Assembly: GCA_947044365.1 (NCBI GenBank) | Contig: OX345636.1 | Coordinates: forward strand, 29,182,466 to 29,246,465 | Direction: 5' to 3' | Length of the DNA stretch: 64,000 bases | From: Petrosia ficiformis | Taxonomy: Eukaryota; Porifera; Demospongiae; Haplosclerida; Petrosiidae | Shown here: piece after piece, positions 57,454 to 64,000 of the stretch | Position numbering within the stretch: the first letter of the stretch is position 1 | How the letters are laid out: each line of letters begins with the position of its first letter | Notes under the pieces: generated by a model | What the model was told of the DNA's origin: nothing | What the model saw: the letters and a program-made list of their open reading frames with translations, nothing else | Databases searched by the model: none | Translations under genes and position numbers: made by a program

Positions 57454-58002
57454 TATTTTGTGCTTTCCCACGGGTTCGAACTACATATATATATATATTT
57501 ATATTCTTGTGTCACCTACGCGAGTATGCGTAGTTAAGGAAGTTACATCATTCCTGGGGGGCTCAGTCAATTAATAGGTGTGGCGCGTAATGGAACACGC
57601 GCTCGAACTCAGCAGAAAGAAAGCTGCTTGTAGCTTACATAGAATTAGAAACTGGAACTACTAGCTAACTATTCTACCTAAAATATATTCCTAAAGTTCT
57701 ACAAGATTCTTTAAAAGGTAAAGAGAGTAGATAATCAAAATAATAACTATATAATAGGCTGTTGTGTTTCAGGCATGATAAAGTCAGCCATGATTACTGA
57801 ATGCTGGACACCATAAAGCAATCATAGGGATACTTTTTTCTCTATATACACTTGTTATATTAACGAATTTCTTTTTTTAATAAAAGATATATAATAATTA
57901 TTCTAGTTATAAAAAAAATTAAAGAATCAATAAAAATATTTGGCACCTGGAAACTGTATATTAGCACTTGCACTAAGTATTCAATTGTTATACAGCTGAA
58001 AA
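57454..58002. other. No recognisable gene
   Basis: AT-rich upstream region of the next piggyBac frame. No TTAA-flanked CCCTTT-type terminus was found here, so that element's left end is unresolved. Confidence 0.4.
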
Positions 58003-60775
58003 ATGAATGTGGACAATGTATTAGAGATGTTGGAGGATGAAGATTTTTTCTTCCTTGGAAGTGATGAAGAATTCTATACCAGCAATCAGGGGCGGATACA
58101 GGATTTATTGTATGGTGGGGTTGATCTCAGCATGCATCGCGCGCCACGCAAAATTTTAGCTCATTAATTATTCATAAGGGCGTGGTAAATTAATTAACAA
58201 AAGAAAAAGGTCCTCTAACACTGATTTCTGGAAGATGCGCCTCGGATGTTGTTAAATGAAAGCCTTCAAAACGTCTTCTACTGGAATTCTCTCCTGGTAA
58301 TGCATAGCTATCACAGCCATGTCTGAAAAGTGTTCTTCTGTGAGTGAGGATCGTGTGCAAGTCTTTCGAAGTTCAAATGTTTTGGGGGGGTTGCAACCCC
58401 AAAACCCTCCCCCCTAAATCCACCCTTGGCAATGATGAAGAAATGGAGCCTTTCAATAATGTAATTTGTTATGCAATAGAAAGCATTCACTGCCTCCTAT
58501 TATATACATATATAAATATATATTATGTGAAAACGTGTGTATAAATGTAAAGCAGTATAAATTGAAAGGCAGAGAGGTATGCAAAAAGTGAGGCTATAGT
58601 AAAGGGATAATGCATTTCCATAAAATTAATTATGTACATGTACTTGTATTACAATGTAAAATGCATAAATTTATGATGTTTGTACATGTATTTTATAGGT
58701 TACAGAGGGCAGGAATGGATGTGGTGAAGAGGAGATGAATGGCAGTGAGAGTGGTAATGCTTGTGGTATTTTGAATGATGTGTGTGGAAGTGTAAATGAT
58801 GATGATATTGTAATAGATGTTGGCAATGGAGACATAACTGTTGAACTTGATGAAAGACAAATGGAGTTGGTCTGATGTGGCAAGAAGTGATAGTGATAGC
58901 GAAGTTGATAGGGGTCAGAGCACAAGTGGGTGGTCATGGTCGAGGTGAAGGAGTACTTAGTTGTGGAAGGGGTCGTGGTCGTGGAAGGGGGCATGGGCGT
59001 GGTGGTGGAAGGGGGCATGGGTGTGGGTGTGGAAGGGGACGTGGTGGTGGAAGGGGTCATCATAGAGGTGGAGTAAGTTCTAGTAATGGAGGTGTAAATA
59101 GTGAAGAGAATGTCAGAGTGTGGAATACAAATGAAGAGAACATACATGTTGAGCCATATGTAAGTAGTGCTGGTCCCAGAGTTTTTGTTGGTGATATCTT
59201 ACAGCTGTTCCTCCAGTTTTTGACACGAGAAGTCATCACACTGATTGTCATTGAAACCAATAGGTATGCTAGACTGTGAAGAGAAAGAGCAGGTGAAGAG
59301 CGTACATGGGAAACTACAGAAGAAGAAATGATGGCTTACCTGGGTTTCACAATATTGACCAGCTTCCCCACATATATGATTATTGGTCGACTGAATCGTT
59401 TCTCCATTACTTCAAAATTTCATCACGAATCAGTCGTTCTAATTTTCTGGAGATAAAACGGTATCTTCATTTTGTTGACAACACTTCCACTTGTGCCTAG
59501 AGGTGAGGATGGGTATGATAAACTTGGCAAGATAAGACCCATACTAGACCATGTAAGGCAAAGGAATCTGGCCAATTATGAACCTCACAAAGAAAACAGT
59601 ATTGACGAGGCCATGATCAAGTACAAAGGACGGTCATCACTCACACAATACCTCCCAATGAAGCCAATGAAGCCAATAAAGAGGGGTATCAAGGTGTGGG
59701 TAAGGGCTGACAGCAGGAATGGGTATATTTGTGACTTTCATGTATATACCGGAAAGGATGGTGATGCTGTAACAACAGATCTTGGGGGTTCTGTGGTAAA
59801 AACAATTGGCAAAAGAAATAGTAGGGAAAAACATCACTTATACTTTGACAATTATTTCACCTCTGTCCCACTCATGGAGGACTTGTTAGATGACAAGGTT
59901 TATGCATGTGGAACATTCCGATGTGATTGCAAGTATATACCAGATGATCTCAAACTTCTAAGAAAAGGTAAAGAATTATTGTACAACCAAGTATATGTAC
60001 CATTATAGAAAATAATTACCTTTCCTTTGTTTCGCATTATAGGTGACCTAGAGCAAGGAGAATATGAATTTCGAAGATGTGGAGATGTGGAGATGTTGTG
60101 GCTATAGTATGGCGAGATAAAAAACTTGTTCATGTATTGGCAACCAACACCACACCTACGGCAACAACAAAAAAGAAGAATGGCTCAGTAGTTACAGTAC
60201 CAGTACCATTGGCTGTCAACTTGTACAATACATTTATGGGTGGTTTTGACAGAGCAGATCATACTATCAGTGGCACCTAAAATCATCGAAATATTACATG
60301 TAAGCATAATAACAAAACTTGCTTGAATAGTCTAACTTACCTATTTCCTTTGATAGGTATATCTTCTACTTCCTCTTGGAGTGCTGTGTTAGTAACGCGT
60401 TTATCCTCCATAAGCACTACTCCGTCTCCACTGAATTGAGAAGGTGGCTGCACTATAAAGTCTTCAGGTTGAAGTTGGCAAAGAGCCTGATAGGAGACTA
60501 CCGGCAACGAACTAGGTATGTGCTTAACGAGGGAAATCTATTCCAAAGCAATGGAGAGTTCCACCCTTCCTTCCAAACGAAGAAGACTGGATGTTACAGA
60601 TGGTCCCCACTATCCCATCAAATCCTCCAAAGGCAGGTGTTACTACTGCTGTTACACCCTCTACATAAGGCATGAGTCTTCAATTCACTGTCGACAGTGT
60701 GATGTTCCCCTCTGTGTTGAAGCAAGAACAGATGTAAACAAATCATGTTTTGAATTGTATCATGAAATGTAACCA
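58003..60775 (+). pseudogene. piggyBac transposase (PGBD-like), three recognisable introns, nested MITE and frameshifts
   Basis: ATG 58003 begins MNVDNVLEMLEDEDFFFLGS; the frame is cut by a MITE and resumes DEEMEPFNN. A second block (MNGSESGNACGILND, about 58735) is acidic. A third is Arg/Gly/His-rich. Core pieces follow: TINQLPHIYDYWS-like HIYDYWSTESFLHYFKISS, SIDEAMIKYKGR (first Asp, about 59602), LYFDNYFTSVPL (second, about 59840) and FMGGFDRADH (third, about 60233). Intron 59968-60042 (75 bp, GT/AG) splits a Gly codon. Another, about 60301-60356, separates SSKYYM from YIFYFLLECCVSNAFILHKH. The C-terminus has a finger (CYYCCYTLYIRHES, CRQCDVPLC). A one-base shift after DRADH and others near 59480 and 60590 make it a pseudogene. 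Confidence 0.8.
58087..58428. mobile_element. MITE nested in the piggyBac first exon
   Basis: 342 bp. Ends CAGGGGCGGATACAGG and, on the other strand, CAAGGGTGGATTTAGG. The 5-bp duplication GCAAT flanks it (58082-58086, 58429-58433). Removing it restores a continuous acidic piggyBac frame across the site. The superfamily is not certain. Confidence 0.8.
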
Positions 60776-61512
60776 CTTTATCTTAGTCGTCATTACTGTA
60801 TTGTGCCTATTTACTCCCATGCATTTGTCAGTTGTCACTACTTATTATATACTTACTATACTCCCATACATTTATCCTCATACTGTCATAAGCATCCATC
60901 ACAAGTAAACATTCATAAGCATCATTATACATTCGCTCCCATGAAAATGTATTTACTGATTTGTAAGCATCATACTTACTTTGTATTTACCATTTACCAT
61001 TTTTAACCATTTCTATTACCCTGTATAAAAGCAGTTATCCTACTACAGATACAGTATATTCATGGTAAACACAACTTGAGCCAACAAAAAAAGAGAACTT
61101 ACCTGATACCCACCACAAAATGGCGATCCACTCCTCTATAAACCAACAACAGCACTTATTATGAGATGTCGATCTATTCCTTCTTGACAACGAAGATGTA
61201 TTATTTGCCTTCACCACATTCATACTTGTTTCGAAAACCTAATAGTATATAATATAAATATTATAACACGTTCTAACAACAACACCACTTACCTCGACTT
61301 ACCTTTTAGTAGACGATGATGATCGGCTCCTTATTAGTAAAGAACACAATGCTGGTGTCTCCCTTTAGTCCTGGACACCGTTAACGTAGAGAACCAACTC
61401 GCCCCAATGACCAGAAATACCTTAAAACAGGTACCAAGTTGAACAAGGTCAAACTGTTCACTATCACATGAATTTTTGGGTGTGGTTGTTAAAGAGTTTA
61501 TTAACATAAAAA
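60776..61512. other. No recognisable gene
   Basis: Contains repeats of CATAAGCATC and ACATTCATAAGC between about 60890 and 60975. No coding motif. Confidence 0.4.
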
Positions 61513-62797
61513 AATGTTATGTTCAAGAATGCCAGCTGCTTTGAAACCATTAATTATGATTTCTGGTTGACTCTTTATGAAGTTATAGGCATGAATTAGC
61601 CACTGCGCATGTACTGGTTTAATAGCACTCAGACGTGTGTCTATGGGAGTGAGACTTGCACCTGGAGGTTCTTGCATCTGGTTCTTAACCTGAGATGCAT
61701 ACCATGCCTGAAATGAGCTTTGAAGATGACTTTTGATGGGTTTATTAACAGACAGGTCCATCGGCTGAAGTCTATCGGTGCATGTTTTGGGAATAAGCAC
61801 ATGCATGAAGTGGTGTTTTTCCAACTTCAAATCAAATCAAATATGACTTGTGAAGTCTGCCCACTGAAGTGATCGAATAACATTAATGCAGGAAAAGTGG
61901 AAGGAAGCTGCAATTCCTTTCATTTCAACTCCACATATGGAACAATGATTTTGTCAATATACACTTTCATTGTCTCTTCATTGGACGAATGTGTGAGTGT
62001 TGTAGCGACATGCCAATCACTAGGGATTCTTTGGCAAACTTTTTGAACTCGAGCCAGGGTAAATCAGATGAGGTGGCAGGAATTCTCCACTTGTGGTTCC
62101 AGCAAGCACCATTGTCTTATCATTAAGCTCGATGAGCACCTTTCACCTCCATTGTTCACTGCGAAACTGGAACAAAATGAGTGCCTGTTTGGTTGATGAT
62201 TAGAGACGGTGGAACAGACCCATTCGTTGCATCAGACTCTTGGCCCAGTCCTTTGTAAGCTGGATAGTACCACCACTGCTTATAAAAGGCTAGCATCAAA
62301 TCCTTGTACTATACCCTCTCCAGCAGAAACTACAATTGCAGTGTTAACAGTAGCATGGGCCTTCCGTAGCTCCATAATGTAGTCTTGTACTTGCCTGTCC
62401 AGTTCACTTCCAATCATCAAAGGTTGCCCTTTTTTTTCGCTGGTAAACATCTGATGTCTTTTATGTCTCCTGCCTTTCTTTTTCTTTCAAGTTCACGTAA
62501 AAAGCTATCCTTCTAGTCACGTACCGTGTTTTTCCAATTCTCAGGAGCATTTGGAAGTTGATCTTTAAACTTTTTAACTGCTGCCTTGATCCCGTTTTCT
62601 GCTGCATATTTCGCTACCTTCGTCTTCAACTGAACCGACACTTTCTGGTATTCTTGTCTCTTCCCCCGTGAAATAGCAGCCTCAACATGCTTGTTAGCTA
62701 ATTTAATTGATTTGGTGGGAACAAGCTTTGCCAAATCTCCGTGAGGGTTTGGTAGAGGACGTACAACAGGCTTGAAGTACCGCTCCATCTTGAACAA
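61513..62797 (-). pseudogene. Tigger/jerky-like (pogo) transposase remnant
   Basis: Minus strand. The start block is MERYFKPVVRPLPNPHGDL, then KYAAENGIKAAVKKFKDQLP (helix-turn-helix region; start near 62788). The interior is scattered over frames but readable: LTKDWAKSLMQRMG (about 62230), GEFLPPHLIYPG (about 62080). The C-terminal block is KTCTDRLQPMDLSVNKPIKS (about 61740-61800) with the third Asp, then SSFQAWYASQV. Motif order fits DDE_1 transposases of the jerky/Tigger type. Many stops; it is dead. It is a different lineage from the pogo at 29957-32573. Confidence 0.7.
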
Positions 62798-62979
62798 AGT
62801 TAAATTCTGTCACCTCATATTGACCACGCCCAACAATTAAATTAATTTTCGTGTTTAATTATTGTTCTACACTTTTTGAGAACGAAAAGAACGTAATTTT
62901 CCCTCGACAGAATATACCCACTATACGGTGCCTAATTAAGGTGTTAAAGTTATAATCATATTCATAGTTTTCAATTAAC

Positions 62980-63660
62980 TTCTGTCTTTTCCTCTTCAGG
63001 TGTATTAATTTTGCACTTCTGATGAGGGCAGTGCTATTTTATTGACAAACCCAGCACAAGTCAGATCTGGGTTTGGTGATCAGAATTTGTGGTACGTACT
63101 GCTTCCAGAGTTTACAGAAAGCACAGAACCCAACTATCCTAGCACTGCTGGTGCCTGTTGCTATGGAATACTTTTCCCACACTGATCGTTTTGTTGTATT
63201 AGATGGCAGTAGTTGGACATCTAGCTTTTTGTATCCAGGTAAACGTACCGGGAGGAGGATAGCATTAACTTTTACATAATTATGTAGAAATTGTACTAGA
63301 TGTTGTTTATCCTCCATAGTTAATTCATTGTGTACTATTACCATGGGTCCTGAAAAGGCAAAATGTTTTTGTCACATACTCCGTCACATACTAATTGGAG
63401 TTAATTCACTTACCTAAGTGAAAGACCTTGTTTCATGTAATATGATCTAAGAGCCTTGAACCTGCATGCTCCCACACCATGTAAAAAAAGGAAACTACGC
63501 CTACATACCTAAATGAACATGAATACATGTACAGTGAATGTAAAATTGATGTTCCATTACCTTTTCCCATTGTGAAAGAATTGTGTTGCCATTCTTTTTC
63601 TATCGTGGGTTTCCCTTCCTCTATGTATAACTGACCCATTGGAGGAATTGGCCATTATTT
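62980..63660 (-). pseudogene. Fragment of the uncharacterised transposon-type gene family, three N-terminal exons
   Basis: Exon 1 (about 63653-63560) reads MANSSNGSVIH and ends ATQFFHNGK at a donor. Exon 2 (about 63510-63418) reads VCRRSFLF and, after a shift, LHGVGACRFKALRSYYMKQG. Exon 3 (about 63352 downward) reads VIVHNELTMEDKQHLVQFLH, NAILLPVRLPGYKKLD, SVWEKYS and ILITKPRSDLCWVCQ, then a TAA in the frame where the copy near 17280 has Lys. The three copies in this window (3941, 15970-20215, here) share exon structure and motifs. Truncated after the KPRSDLC block. Confidence 0.65.
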
Positions 63661-64000
63661 GTAAATGTAACAATAAAACAAAGCTTCGCTTTGTTTTTGT
63701 GTAGAAAATTCGGATAAAGATACTTCTGCAGAGAAAGGGTTAAATTTTAAACTCCGCCCAACCTCCTGAGAAGTACTATTAAGTCTCACTGTGTGTCCAC
63801 TGTTTGCACACTGTTTGCTCTCGGCCTAAGGTTAGTATACATGTATTCCCCATCCTTCAAAGTTGGAACTTGGGACGCGTTTTGATAGAAGCTGTGCCAA
63901 ACACACTTCAACCAAGTCGTGAATAGGCTGGCGTGTTTCTCAGGGAAACAACGTAACTTCTCTCTCACACCATCATTGTGTAGGATGTTGCCTTGTGTTT
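63661..64000. other. No recognisable gene; lone TTAA-CCCTTT end
   Basis: GAAAGGGTTAA at 63733-63743 looks like one terminus of a piggyBac-type MITE, with no matching partner in the window. The remainder is short frames without motifs. Confidence 0.35.

Noticed and set aside
51541..57463. An 8-10-bp target duplication for the Mutator-like element
   Set aside because: The flanks outside the 45-bp repeats do not match at any offset I tried.
63733..63743. GAAAGGGTTAA as the end of another piggyBac element
   Set aside because: Only one end found; no partner CCCTTT terminus within the window.
1..64000. tRNA, rRNA, CRISPR arrays, bacterial operons
   Set aside because: No cloverleaf-like or rRNA-like sequence was recognised by eye, and no regularly spaced repeat-spacer array was seen; the elements and introns are eukaryotic.

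Overview
The window is AT-rich eukaryotic DNA with spliceosomal introns (GT...AG, mostly about 53-75 bp) and metazoan-type transposon families. Compact introns, recurrent TACATGTA-like palindromes and the mix of piggyBac, Kolobok, Harbinger, hAT, pogo and Mutator-like elements fit an early-branching marine animal. A demosponge is my best guess and a cnidarian is not excluded; this is inference only. I saw no convincing conserved host gene, no rRNA or tRNA and no CRISPR. Nearly everything recognisable is a mobile element or a fragment of one.

Layout. 1-3236: Ty3/gypsy copy A, cut by the window start. 3258-9560: a piggyBac-type MITE, transposase fragments and a hAT derivative nested in a dead piggyBac gene. 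10260-14181: a 3.9-kb Kolobok-like element (TTAA target) with a transposase and a second gene. 15970-20215: an uncharacterised transposon-type gene split by a complete 2.5-kb piggyBac. 20535-22063: a Harbinger remnant. 22070-27031: a 5.0-kb element with long inverted repeats and a 6-bp target duplication that encodes an integrase-type transposase and a nine-exon HECT ubiquitin ligase. 28150-28742: second MITE copy. 29957-32573: pogo element whose transposase ends in a PHD finger. 33734-34026: near-perfect fold-back. 34060-35355: Helitron helicase remnant. 35843-38519: unrecognised multi-exon minus-strand gene with a RING-like cluster. 39245-40351: transposon gene fragment with a BEN-like end. 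41437-45837: complete Ty3/gypsy copy B with 248-bp LTRs and a 5-bp target duplication. 46729-49158: transposase fragments and a second hAT derivative. 51551-57453: 5.9-kb Mutator-like element that encodes a ubiquitin-specific protease, a Ulp1/SENP-type protease, a C2H2 finger and a MULE transposase with a SWIM finger. 58003-60775: a second piggyBac gene carrying a nested MITE. 61513-63660: Tigger-like and uncharacterised transposase fragments.

The most interesting pattern is that unrelated DNA transposons here each carry ubiquitin/SUMO or chromatin-reader modules beside their transposase: HECT E3 with an integrase-type transposase, USP plus Ulp1 with a MULE transposase, and PHD with a pogo transposase. 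The gene models are supported by intron phases, catalytic motifs, terminal repeats and target duplications read directly from the sequence. Family names are from memory of the families and were not searched.
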